Shown here: piece by piece, positions 22,755-33,704 of the stretch | Position numbering within the stretch: position 1 is the stretch's first letter | Layout: every line of letters begins with the position of its first letter | NCBI RefSeq assembly: GCF_026914265.1 | Contig: NC_069135.1 | Span: 9,894,887 to 9,958,886 of the forward strand | Length of the DNA stretch: 64,000 nucleotides | Source of the DNA: Mya arenaria | Taxonomy: Eukaryota > Mollusca > Bivalvia > Myida > Myidae | Direction of reading: 5' to 3' | Notes under the pieces: generated by a model | Database searches by the model: none | What the model saw: the letters and a program-made list of their open reading frames with translations, nothing else | Told to the model about the DNA's origin: nothing | Made by a program: the position numbers and the translations under genes

Positions 22755-23373
22755 ATAATGTTATTAATTAGGTGATTTCATATTGGCCTAGTTATTTGTC
22801 CGAGGTTAGCTGTATTTGCCTGAGCCCGAAAGGGCGAAGACAAATACAGCTGACCGAGGACAAATAATTGGGCCAATGTGAAATCACCTAATTAATAAGT
22901 ATTTTATTAATTAACTTTTACCATTTTAACCAAAAACATTCTTATAACTTACCTTTAGTTCACAGTGAAGCCGTATTTATCCCTTATTAATTCATGGTGT
23001 CTGCTTTTCTAGACTTGACTTTGCTGATTTACGAAATTAAGACGAAAAGACATGCTTCCTTACTCTGCACAGTGCTTTATTCATAAGTATTTGCAATGTC
23101 ACTTTGAAAGGATTCATGTCAAAATCAGCAAAGACAAGTCTAGAAAATTAGACACCATGAATGAATAAGGGATAAATACGGCTTCACCAGTTCAATGTGA
23201 ACGTCAGCCTTCAGGTAAGTAATTGGAATGTTTTGACCAAAATGTAGTACCATACGTAATAGTTAACTAATAAAATACTTATTAATAAGGTGATTTCAAA
23301 GTGGCCGAGCTAACAGCTAAGCTCGGACAAATAACTGGGCTACTATGAAATCATCTAATTAATAACATTATAG
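22755..23373. mobile_element. Nested-hairpin MITE-like palindrome, ~620 bp
   Basis: The outer inverted repeat is TAATGTTATTAATTAGGTGA at the left and its diverged complement at the right. Inside are three self-complementary parts: 22,761-22,898 (loop around GAGCCCGAAAGGGC), 22,960-23,200 (GAAGCCGTATTTATCCCTTA pairing with its complement near 23,180), and 23,283-23,361. The first and third parts are also inverted copies of each other, so the segment can fold as one long hairpin or as three. No coding capacity. Confidence 0.78.
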
Positions 23374-23424
23374 TATAACGTTAAAGTAGTTCATTATTAT
23401 TAACTGAATGCAATATATGATTCT

Positions 23425-23586
23425 GGTAGAAATAATTTATTATACAAATATCATATGGCAGCATATGTGACATTGATATTGTCAACCCGAGAGCAGAATG
23501 TCTTACGCCTCGGGTGACATTCTGTTTCGAGGGTTGACAATATCCATGTCACATATGCTACCATATGATATTTATTTTATTATACC
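23425..23586. mobile_element. Near-perfect hairpin, ~160 bp (MITE-like)
   Basis: ATATCATATGGCAGCATATG and GATATTGTCAACCCGAGAGC on the left pair with GAGGGTTGACAATATC and CATATGCTACCATATGATAT on the right, with a short loop near 23,503-23,515. Ends GGTAGAAATAATTT / AAATTATTATACC-like. It lies 50 bp from the larger palindrome. Confidence 0.8.
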
Positions 23587-25400
23587 GAACAAAATTAAGT
23601 ACATAAAATGTTTTTAATTCATTTAATTAAACAGGTTTCACAAGGTTAACAAAATATAACACAATTAAATAATTATATCTGGAACAAAATTCCACCGTGA
23701 ATTATGCTAAAATTTCTTAACAAACTGACAGATCCTGTCCTCTGACGTTTTTATGTACACATTGATTAGTGTATGTGTATAAGGGAGGCAATAACGTCAT
23801 GATTTAGCTATATAGTGGCAGTTATTTGCGGTCACATGACATGACAGTGAATTTTAGCCTGGTCACGTGTCAAAAAAGTTGAAAATGTTTCTGATAGTCA
23901 AAATATCTTCTTTTTCTGGTAATGGGATTTCACCATTGTAGACAAAAGTGAGGTATAATAATTACAAATAACATTGGAAATTTGTAACCGTAGAAAGGCA
24001 GTCTCTATTTTAATACTCAAATTTAGGGAACAAAACATGCATTAAATTCCTTTACGAAAGTAACAAAACGACTTTTGTTTAGATCAAATGTCAAAACACA
24101 ATTGCTTTTGCTGTTTTTCTTCCTTTCGTTTCAGTTTCAAGAATTATCATTATTGATATTACTACCGTAATGTTTCTCTCAATGAATTAAATAAAACTGT
24201 TCTCACAAGCAACATAGAAGTAAGAAATGATAATAGTCATTGTAAATACACATACTTTTACTTAACATGTTAAATTTGTGTTATTTACAAAGATAAAATT
24301 GTGTTACCTATACGTGTATACTGTTTGTGACCTTAATTTATGTGATATTAAATCTTTTATCTAGATTTAATAAAAATAAGTGTAACTCAAATTAACTGAG
24401 TTGTCATTTTTACTAACAGTAAATGTGTATTTTCAAAAAAAACTGAGAGGCAAATGTATATGCTTCGGATTTAAAACTTTACGAACAAGAACGAAACAAA
24501 ATGAAAATAAATCGCAAGATATCGTCAATATTATACACAAATTATCATAATATTAGTTCTTGTTTAAAGACTTTTGACAAGTGCAGATTGTCGGAAGGCA
24601 TGGCGGATAGCAAAGGGCAACTGATAAGCCCCACCTAATCTGTATGCTGATTTGTCAGTCGGGTATCGACCGGCTAGTTTGACTGACAGGCTGCGTCATG
24701 TCAAGTGCAGATATTGCAGTTAAGAAAATATGCATACATTATGCCTTGTCGTGTTATTTCATTTAAATATTTTTGCACTAGAACTTAAAATTGTGGTGTG
24801 TCTATTCTGCATATGGAGAATTAATTGTATTACATGTATTTGATATTCTAAAAAATGAAACTATATCTATTTGTATACATGGCTGCCTGTCTAATCATTT
24901 AAAACGTTATACATCATGTGTTTTATTTAAGTATAAAGCGTACTTTTGATGTTATGTCATACTCAATCGATGTAATGTCATATTTAAAAATGAGATGCTA
25001 TTGAAATATTTATGTACGAGCATTAAGTACTTCTCCTTTATGAACTTAATGTTCTTTTAAAAGCTTAATTCCTGTAATAAGACGTATAAGGATTTAAATA
25101 AACTATTCCATAAAGGATAACTTTACTATAAAATATGGACATTTACTGTTTGTGTTTACTTCTAGCAAATATTGTTATCTCAAACCCGGATACGTCATAA
25201 ATTTGACTCATAGCCCAGAGTAAGTATAGATTCAATCACCGCGAATGAAATTAATATATATAATGTATGGTTAACTTGAAAACAATGGTTTATCAACCTT
25301 TAAAACTCTCCCCATATATGAACAGCGTTCATCTCTCACAGCGTTATCAGTATGTACCAGTTTATTGAACAACAAGGTTGGACTAAACTCACAAGATAAC
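23587..25400. other. AT-rich intergenic and presumed 5' flank of the first glycosyltransferase gene
   Basis: No coding region. A TATATATAAT run at 25,254-25,263 lies about 140 bp before the glycosyltransferase start and could act as a TATA element; this is only positional. The 60 bp before the start codon resemble those before the second gene (ACTAAACTCACAAGATAAC versus ACTAACCTACAAAATAAC), so the duplication included the 5' untranslated region. Confidence 0.5.
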
Positions 25401-26876
25401 ATGAAGTTGTGGTTAAGGACAGCGGTTATACTTGTCGTGATTGCGTGTGTTTCTATAATTTCCTCGTTTATAAAAATAAAAGCCCCATGGAGTTTGAGCA
25501 GCAATGTCGTGCATGAGGATATTCGTCAAAACAGCACATTCTTCCAAACGCACTCAGCTCGGAAACTTCGCCCAAGACGAAAGTTTATGCGGAGGCAATC
25601 TGAATTAGCAGAAAAATACAAGATTAGTGTGTCACCCGAGAATGTTTCAATTCATGTGCAAAATGTTACTAATGCCGGCCTAAATGTGCATGGCATCGGT
25701 GAGTGGACATGGCCAAATCTAGATGCAAACCAGATACAAGCGGCCATTGGAAAAGTCGAGGAAATGTGTACCGGAAGCTTTATCGGATACGACCATAGTT
25801 TTGCCTTACTCAATAACGTCACTGTTGATCCGAAATTTGGGCATGGCAGAAAAGGTGGTGAAAACATATCTGATGTCATAAATCAGAGAGAAGATTTGGA
25901 ATATCATACTTTAGAAAAGGGGTACTTCAAGCTGCGCTGTCAGGAAGGTAAACCATACCATTTCAAACAGAAGAGCCATTTAAATAACTGGTTTAATGCA
26001 CTAGACTTTTACAACCAGTCCACTAAAATAATATCTACTCAACAACGGTTTCGTATGACAGCAATCGCGATTAAGAGGTTTGAATACGCAAATCTATATC
26101 ACACAATGACGGACTTTTACAACGCATTTCTGGTCGCTAAAGTTCTTAAGCTGGCACCTGACCACGTGACCGTATTTATAGTGGACGGACACCCTGCAGG
26201 TGCGCTGGACGACACTTGGTCACGACTCTTCGGTGGAATGATTCGTGCAGGTGAGATAACTGAAGCAGTAACAATCCAGCGTATGGTCTGGTCCACCATA
26301 GGCTACGACAGCATGCTTAACAGCCACCATCTACATCAAGTGCCATTTCTGGAGGAATTTAGGAGCTTCTTTCTCTCAAGACACTCTTTACATTTCAACG
26401 ACGCACTCGACTGTGATAACCTGACGGTAGTACTCCTTTTACGAAAAGACTATTTAGCTCATCCTAGAAACCCATCAGGATCAGTGAGCAGAAAAATAGC
26501 AAATGATAAAGAACTTGTTCAAAGTCTTAAGGAATTTTTGCCTCAACATAATGTGATAAGTTCTCAAATCGATCTTTTTTCAATGAAAGATCAGTTGAGT
26601 CTGATTTCCAGGACGGACATACTGATTGGCATGCACGGTGCCGGCCTTACCCACACGTTGTTCCTACCAAAGCATGCCGGCTTGATCGAGCTTTACCCGA
26701 ACTACTGGCCCACTGCAAATGTACACTTTCAGGCCATGGCACGCTGGAGAAACCTCAAATACTTACAATGGCAAAATACTGATCCGTCTAATGAACATGC
26801 AAATGAATATACTGTCATTAATAAAAGTGCGCTTTTGGGAATGGTGAAAAATATGCATTCTTCAATATGCAGCTAG
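25401..26876 (+). CDS. GT61-family (EOGT-like) glycosyltransferase, copy 1
   Basis: Intronless 491-residue gene. An in-frame ATG lies 36 bases upstream, but the ATG at 25,401 is chosen because it aligns with the second copy's start and directly precedes the membrane anchor. Residues about 5-27 form a single hydrophobic segment after a short basic end, predicting a type II ER/Golgi protein. A stem with several N-glycosylation sequons follows. The C-terminal two-thirds is a family-61 (DUF563) domain: RFEYANLYHTMTDFYNAFLV near 233, VDGH near 261-264, and DILIGMHGAGLTH ending near 417, the family's most conserved motif, then LFLPKHAGLIELYP. The general style is closest to EOGT (EGF-domain O-GlcNAc transferase), but donor and acceptor cannot be read from sequence. 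A diverged-plus-identical relation to the gene at 41,637 shows tandem duplication. Confidence 0.93.
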   Translation: MKLWLRTAVILVVIACVSIISSFIKIKAPWSLSSNVVHEDIRQNSTFFQTHSARKLRPRRKFMRRQSELAEKYKISVSPENVSIHVQNVTNAGLNVHGIGEWTWPNLDANQIQAAIGKVEEMCTGSFIGYDHSFALLNNVTVDPKFGHGRKGGENISDVINQREDLEYHTLEKGYFKLRCQEGKPYHFKQKSHLNNWFNALDFYNQSTKIISTQQRFRMTAIAIKRFEYANLYHTMTDFYNAFLVAKVLKLAPDHVTVFIVDGHPAGALDDTWSRLFGGMIRAGEITEAVTIQRMVWSTIGYDSMLNSHHLHQVPFLEEFRSFFLSRHSLHFNDALDCDNLTVVLLLRKDYLAHPRNPSGSVSRKIANDKELVQSLKEFLPQHNVISSQIDLFSMKDQLSLISRTDILIGMHGAGLTHTLFLPKHAGLIELYPNYWPTANVHFQAMARWRNLKYLQWQNTDPSNEHANEYTVINKSALLGMVKNMHSSICS

Positions 26877-26977
26877 GGAAATAGCTTAATAGATGACACA
26901 GCTGTGACTGTTCAGAGTCTACATTCGGTAATATTAACTTTATTTTGAAAGAGTTATCAAATGTCGAAACGAGCAAG

Positions 26978-26983
26978 AATAAA
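26978..26983 (+). promoter_or_regulatory. Polyadenylation signal of the first glycosyltransferase gene
   Basis: Canonical AATAAA about 100 bases after the stop, in a 3' region still alignable with that of the second copy. Confidence 0.55.
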
Positions 26984-29163
26984 TTTTATTTCTTTTCAAT
27001 TCAAATCCGTGTTCTTTAACGAAATAATATTTAAACTTATCCGTTATGGAATTTCTCTCAACATTAGTAAAAAATATTGAAAACATTCCAAAAAATGTTA
27101 TCCTGGTTTCGTTTACCTTAGACGTGTAGAAATACATAAAAAACTAAGAATGTGAAATTGCATATCGACGCCATGCTTTTCACTCACCAGAAGCTGTTGA
27201 TAATGTTAGCAGATCATTTTTTCTGAAGGGTTTATACATTAAACAAGTACAAAAGTTGCTGCAGGATGCAGCAATTGGATGTTAGCGCGGGCCAACTATT
27301 GGTTATGCAAGTCTTTATGTAGGGTCAGAACGAAGTAAATGAAGTAAGGACTAACATTGATTGTAGATGTCAGTAAACTAAAGTTGATTAAAAGATGACA
27401 GAAGTGGGCTGTTGTTTTGAAATGAAAATAAGACTTGACACAATAACAATTGTACAACTGATGGTATATCTATGACAGAAACCATAATTGTATCAAATAA
27501 CTTTATTCATGAACTGTATCAATATACACACATTTATAAAAGAAAACATGGCCACAGTGGTGGTTTTCTTTTGGAGTGGCTGATATGATAGCTGAAATGT
27601 TAAATATGCCAACATGATTTGGTAAATTCTGGGCAAAGTTCGAAACGTTGAGAATTTGAAGTACTTTGGTGAAATATTGACTTTAAACAGGAGTAGCACC
27701 AAAGGTTTATCCAAAAAACTAATTAAGGACATCTGCTTAAAACAATGTTTACTGTTGGCTAATAATCCGCGAAACAAGTTGACCGTTATAATTAAGTGTT
27801 ACAAAGCCATTGTTTCTAACTGAAAAACACATAAAACTGTTTGCTGATGTAACAGATTTTAACACAATTAAAAAATACATTTAACATAAACTAAAAGAAG
27901 TTGGTTATACATGAGCTGAAAGAAAGAAGTCTGTCATCATTATTAATGTCATTTTCCTTGTTCTGTGGCGTAGATGATTTATAGGCATGCAGGATGTTTT
28001 AAACAAAGGAAACAAGTTTACACTTATAGGTAATAAACATTATGTAATCATCATGCATTATGCACTTTTAAGGCATAAGATATAAGAATGATGAGCAGAA
28101 TGTGATGCAGGTTGATAGTGGTATGACAAGGAAGTTGATCACTTAATGTGTATGGAAATATAATGACACAAAAGATTTATGAAGAAAGTGCTGAAAATCA
28201 TAGGTTACAATGAAATGAAGTGAGGAATATGTTTTAATACATGAAAAGTGAAGTATTTGTACTAAGTTTGGTGGAAATGTGTTAATGTTATTTTGCCTGT
28301 AAAACTTCTCAATTCTTTAAAATATGACATTGAAATATAAGAATAAATACTGCATTGAGTATTACTGAAATGTGAACATATGTACAAACAAGAAAGAACA
28401 TGAGCAATATGACATTTTATATACATTTTGTATACAACAAAGAGTAATAAGCATGATAACAAAAAATACAGAGTTAGTATGTATGCTGGGAATGGTAGAG
28501 TTGTACTGAAATGTAATTAACAATAGAAAGAATATTTGTTATAATTTGGTGTAAGTGCGACCAATACTTGGAATAAGAATGCACACAGACAAATTAATAG
28601 AATACTAAAATACATGCTGGTACTATTTCATAAGCAATGAAATAGAACAGGTATGAAAGAAAAGAATATAAATGAAAATGCATGAAAACCTAGTAATATG
28701 TACGTAGTATGCAAATGCACAGTATTTATATGAAACTATTTATAGGGTGATAAATATCTTTTTCATGGGGGGGGGGGGCTTAAAAAGACTCAGTTTCAGT
28801 GGTTACGTTGGAATGAATTGGGTTGAAAGTAGGTGTATTTGTTAAATGATTTACTAACTTAAAAGTTGAAAGTTTTCAAACCCAAAACTATAAATGATAT
28901 GCCTGGAGTTTTATATTATCAGTATAAGCATTGCTGATATGGTTGATAGCCAAAAGGCCATTATTTTTTAAAGTTTGAAAAGTCATAAATCACGAAAATG
29001 AAAAACAACAACACACAATAGAATGGTTAAGGGTCATGCAAAAAAAGCAGGGTAAGTTGAGAAGTTGTAACAGGCATACTTATTTAAGCATTATGAATTC
29101 TAATGTTTGTAAATGGAGAGTCAGTGCCTATAAAAGAGACATTGAATGATATATTCATCAGAG
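26984..29163. other. AT-rich intergenic
   Basis: No gene, element or structured repeat recognised. Confidence 0.6.
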
Positions 29164-29522
29164 TTAAAGCTGCACTCTCACAGATTGAATGTTTTGACAA
29201 CTTTTTCATTTTTTGACCTAGAACGAGCCATATTTTGCGAAAATCCATTGAAACCAGTTATATAAGACAGCTGACAAAAAAGATTGCAGATTTTTATACT
29301 TAAGTTCAAAAATTGATGTTTTATGCAATTTTCTTTAACTGTTAGTAACAGCTTAAGCCATAAGACATTATTTTTCAAATGGAAATATGAAAATGTGTGA
29401 TTTGATCTTTTGTCTGTAATCTTAAATCATTTGTTTGCGGATATTAAAACAAAATTTGCGCTTTCCAAGACAAACAATAAAAAAGTTGTACATATGGTAA
29501 ATCTGTGAGAGTGCAGCTTTAA
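29164..29522. mobile_element. MITE family 2, copy 1 (perfect 23-bp inverted ends)
   Basis: Ends TTAAAGCTGCACTCTCACAG and its exact complement form a perfect 23-bp inverted repeat around an AT-rich, non-coding 313-bp middle. The outermost TTAA at each end may be the target duplication, as for piggyBac-like elements, or part of the terminus. A diverged copy lies at 37,584-37,935, with matching interior landmarks (GAAACCAGTTATATAAGAC versus GAAACCAGTGATATAAGAC). Confidence 0.85.
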
Positions 29523-30029
29523 GCATAACAGGTAGTAAAGAAGGGTGACATGGCAAAACGACATAGTGATAAAAATACAAGTATTTCTTGTAAATTAACA
29601 TTTTGTAACTGTTTAAGTGAGATGTTGAAAAACAGAACATTGTTAAATATATATGTACATATGAGAAATTAATTTAAACATTAATGGGAATTAAACTTAG
29701 CAAAAGCATAGTGATATCTACAGAGCATTATGCAAACATCAGTGTTCAGATAGACAAAACAATGAATGAGAATTCTTATAATACTGTCAAATGTCTCTGA
29801 TTTTAGGAACATGTTTTGTAAATAATTATTGAAATTGCAGAACATTTAAGAAAACAATAGGAAGATAAGTAATCATTATGATGAGGTTATTAAATAATGT
29901 TACGATTCTGTAAAGTCATATATTGTGACTGTAAGATATTGGCACAACTGTCACTTAACATATTGACAGAATGGTAAAACACAACAATGGCAAAAATGGA
30001 AGTACACTATTTTATAAATATCAAATTTC

Positions 30030-30830
30030 AAATCCCCCGCCACGGAGTGGGGAGGGGATTACAGAAACACTTCATCAGTCTGTCTGTCCGTCTGGCTGTA
30101 ACATTTCGTGTCCGTGCTATAATTTACTTATGCATTGATGGATTACCATATTGCTTGGTACAAATGTTGTCCTCATTGAGACGATGAGCAGTGAAATTGA
30201 CCAGGGTCCATAACTCAAAGATCAAAGTCACACGAGATATTTAAATGTCAGAGTACACATACTCGTGTCCGCGCTATAAACTCTTCCTACACATATCAAG
30301 TTTGGTCACAGTATGTCAGCCTTAACTGAAACAGTAATCTATTTTTAGTAACAGTGACAATGACCCTAGGGGGCCAAAAAGCATCCATTAAAGCTCTGCA
30401 TAAACTTGTCCTATATACCAAGTTTGGTCACACTATGTCAACCCTTACTTGAGTTATTCAGTACTTACCATATTTCTATTTTGACCTTGACCTAGACCAT
30501 AACTCTCGGGCCAAAAACACAATCTCAGGAAAGGTCTCTATAAACTCTTCCTATATACCAAATTTGGTACCAATTAGAAGACCCTTACTTAAGTTATTCA
30601 AAACCAACCCTTTTTCTATTAATTGTAACCTTGACCTTGATCATAGGGGCCTCAAACGCATTCCCATAAAAGGTCTCCATAAACTCTTTGCATATACCAA
30701 GTTTGGTCTCTGTATGTCAAACCTAACTAAAATTATTTGATACATAAGGTGACTTTGACGCTGCTCTAACACCAGCCCGCCCGAACAATGACACAGGTCA
30801 TTCAAATATCTTGTTTTCCCTTTATGAAAA
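30030..30830 (-). mobile_element. Tandem-core elements, minus strand, related to the 4.1-kb core
   Basis: 30,030-30,285 begins with CCCCGCCACGGAGTGGGGAG and TCTGTCTGTCCGTCTGGC and belongs to a pearl-like type. From 30,290 the minus strand carries about four ~130-bp units with CCAAACTTG, GTCAAGGTCA and AAAATAGA-type boxes, diverged copies of the unit at 4,110-5,690. It ends with CAGCCCGCCCGAACAATGAC, the complement of the GTTCGGGCGGGC segment near 4,075. The two parts may be nested or abutting elements. Confidence 0.7.
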
Positions 30831-30889
30831 TGTGGTTAGGAATATAAAAATGTGCCTTTCAAAAGAAATTAAAAGAAGAGAAGAAAAAC

Positions 30890-31740
30890 ATTCAAGGGCA
30901 ATAATTTGTATTTAGGGTTAACATGAAGTTATGTTCCTTAGTGTAAGATGGTCGTCAATAATTCTGCGAAGTATTAAGTGCATTGAATGAAGGTATAGAA
31001 GTCTTTTTTATTAAAATCCCAACTTTCCCTAATACTTTAACTTGCCCTAAAACTTTAACCTAAGTCAATCAGGGGCCATAACTTGTATTAAGGATAATGC
31101 CATAACTTGTATTAAGGATAATGTGAATGAAGGGTATAGAAGTTATCAATAAATATATCAACCTGCCCTAAAATTTTAACCTAAGTTCCATAGTCAATCA
31201 GGGGCCATTGTGTGAATAAAATATGATATGGAGTTATCTTACCTAATTATGTGATGGCACTGAACAACTGTGTAAAGTATTAAGTCAATTGAATGAAGGG
31301 TATTGGACTTATTAGTGAAAATCCCAACTTGTTCTAAAACTTTAACCTGCCCTAAACCTTTAACCTAAGTCAATCAGCGGCTATAACTTGTATTGAGGAT
31401 AATACAGAGTTATGCAACCTCATTGTGTGATGGTTCTGAACAAATGTGTCAAGTATTAAGTTAAATGAACGAATGGTAGAGAAGTTATTAATAAATATCC
31501 CAACCTGCCCTAAAACTTTAACCTAAGTTTGATAGTCAATCAGGGGCCATAACTTGTATAAAGGAGTTATCTATTCCCATTATATGATGGCCCTGAACAA
31601 CTGTGTGAGGTATTAAGTCAACTGAATGAAAAGTATTGGACTTATAAGTGAAAATCCCAACTTGCCCTAAAACTTGAACCGGACACCGACACCAGAGCGA
31701 ATAGTATAGCCCACCTTATTCTTAAAATAGTCGAGCTAAA
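30890..31740 (+). mobile_element. Tandem-core element with ~155-175-bp units
   Basis: About five diverged units share CAACTTGCCCTAAAACTTTA, CAATCAGGGGCCATAACTTG and GTATTAAGT (near 30,971, 31,277, 31,453 and 31,610). The right end reads GACACCGACACCAGAGCGAA, then a TATTCTTAAAATA hairpin, then GAGCTAAAAA. A hairpin just before CTAA recalls a Helitron 3' end, but no Helitron protein or 5' end is seen. Confidence 0.65.
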
Positions 31741-33380
31741 AAAAACACAAATGTGATAATATATTTATAACATGTGTTTTCTCTACAAAAACAGTGAAAC
31801 AAGGTTATGACATCACCACAAAATATATGTATCACTTTATCGAAAATACTTAAGGCTTGCTATTTCATCGATGTTATGAATCAAGAATCATTTTCCTTTT
31901 TTATAGCCAAAATAACCTTGACATTGATCTTACCTACACTACACACAATATGTATAACTTTAACGAATACCAGTGGTTGTGTACAATTTTGATCAGATTA
32001 AACATATCGGTCAGGTTGCGAGAAAAACAAATTGCCTTGTGTTGACTTGATGTAGTGTCAGCTAAAGCAGTGAGGCAGGTTGTTTCGTTAAGAATCAATT
32101 GGTCCTTTCACACTTGCAATGACAAGTTTTTCATTTTCAAACTTTCCTCTAGCGTTTATAGGGAAGAGCACTGTGAGGTAGAAGTGAAGTGCAATATCGT
32201 CACCGATTGTTTTCAGTTCAAATATTGTGAAGAGGAGTAACTTAACTGTTGAAGATCAAGTTGGAACAGTTTCCGCATTTCATACCTACTGCTGCGTTTG
32301 ATAACAACCTCAGCTGTGCAAAAGTAGGCCACTTGTGTAAGGGACTGGCTCTAACAAAGAAGACATTTGTCAAGGTCCATTTACTTGTTGCCACACTCTA
32401 AAAAGATATGAAAGGAGTTTGTTATGATACCATGATAAGTGAATGTAGCACTGAAGACCTGATAACATGAAACATGAGAAATAAAATAACTCTAAACATT
32501 AAACTGAGGTGAATTTGTTAGGTTTCAAGGTTGATTTCATAAGCTTTATTCGAAATGTGAATTGACAGGTAATTGCAATTTGATGTCAATTCTGAATCAG
32601 GTTATACAAATCAAACATTGATGCATGAATTGCAGAATAATAATTAAGATTAAGTATTTATATACAAGTAATGATTTCATTCCTTTATTCAGCTATTATT
32701 CAGCTATTGAGTTAAGCAATTTTGTTAGAAAAAGTGAAAAAATGTTATTAATTTTTAGGAAGGCTTGTTTATAGGTCATGTATTTTGTGCGAAATAAATA
32801 TCAAAATGATGTCTAAAAAAAGATTATATTGTGAAATAATGTAAGCTTGTAGAGTTATTTTTTTTAAACATTATAAGAAATTGTTAATAATTGTAAATAC
32901 ATTCAATTATTTATTGAAATGCATTGAAACATCCATATGTTTTTGTTTTATTAAAGGTTGAATGTTAATACCAAAAGCAATGCTATTTAAAGTTGCAGTT
33001 AAAAACTTAGCAAAATATTTGCCCAACTTTAGTTGTGTTACATAACAACACAAAATGCAGAAGGTTTGGGATTTCATTTTTAATATGAATGCTGGCTATT
33101 GTTCTGAAACCATAAAGTTAACAGGAAATTAAGAAAGAGAACAAACCTGGTTTTGGGCAGCGGGGCAGCACTGATATTTGTGGGCTGAAGAATACTCATT
33201 TCTTGGAACTCCTCAGTCCTGGCCCATTATTGTTGGTGCTGTCTTTTGTCATCTTGAAGATGAAGCCCTATCTGTTCAATATTTACAACTCTTGTGGTAG
33301 AAACTGGAATGTAGGATGATAAATATAAATATACATTTTATTGAGACAGAATCCCGTAAAACATGTTTATTATTTTAAAC
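31741..33380. other. AT-rich intergenic with weak exon-like segments
   Basis: On the minus strand, 32,230-32,370 (SQSLTQVAYFCTAEVVIKR after a TTTGTTAG acceptor) and 33,165-33,225 (TEEFQEMSILQPTNISAAP before a CCAG|GTTTG donor) look more protein-like than their surroundings. They could be exons of an unrecognised minus-strand gene. Nothing else seen. Confidence 0.25.
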
Positions 33381-33383
33381 TAA

Positions 33384-33701
33384 TGTACCAGTCAATTGTA
33401 ACCACGACCCCCAAGGTCCGGGGGTATACCGGGGGTATACCGGGGATAGCCAAGGAAATGGACCATGTTTTTAACTTTCAGGTGGCCCTGCATTGCCGGG
33501 TGAATGGAATGGTTGTGTCTCGCTTTAATTATAGCGGGGAATGGGCCATGCCTAGGGCCCCTGGGGTGCAGGGCATTTGGCGAGATTAAACCATCTGTTC
33601 ATCCCCGCAGGACGTGATTTTAACCAAGATTGGCTGGACCTATGGTCAGGGTCCTCGCTATTCCCCTGACCGGGGGGGCGTGGTTTCAATTGACTGATGC
33701 A
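33384..33701. mobile_element. GC-rich MITE, copy 3
   Basis: 318 bp, ends TGTACCAGTCAATTGTAACC and CAATTGACTGATGCA. Flanks are TAA (33,381-33,383) and TTA (33,702-33,704), a 3-bp duplication with one change. It is more diverged than copies 1 and 2, and contains a duplicated GGGGGTATACC near 33,420. Confidence 0.85.
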
Positions 33702-33704
33702 TTA

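Noticed and set aside
25365-25400. Upstream ATG of the first glycosyltransferase gene
   Set aside because: The second copy starts at the equivalent of 25,401, and the extra 12 residues would precede the membrane anchor without support.
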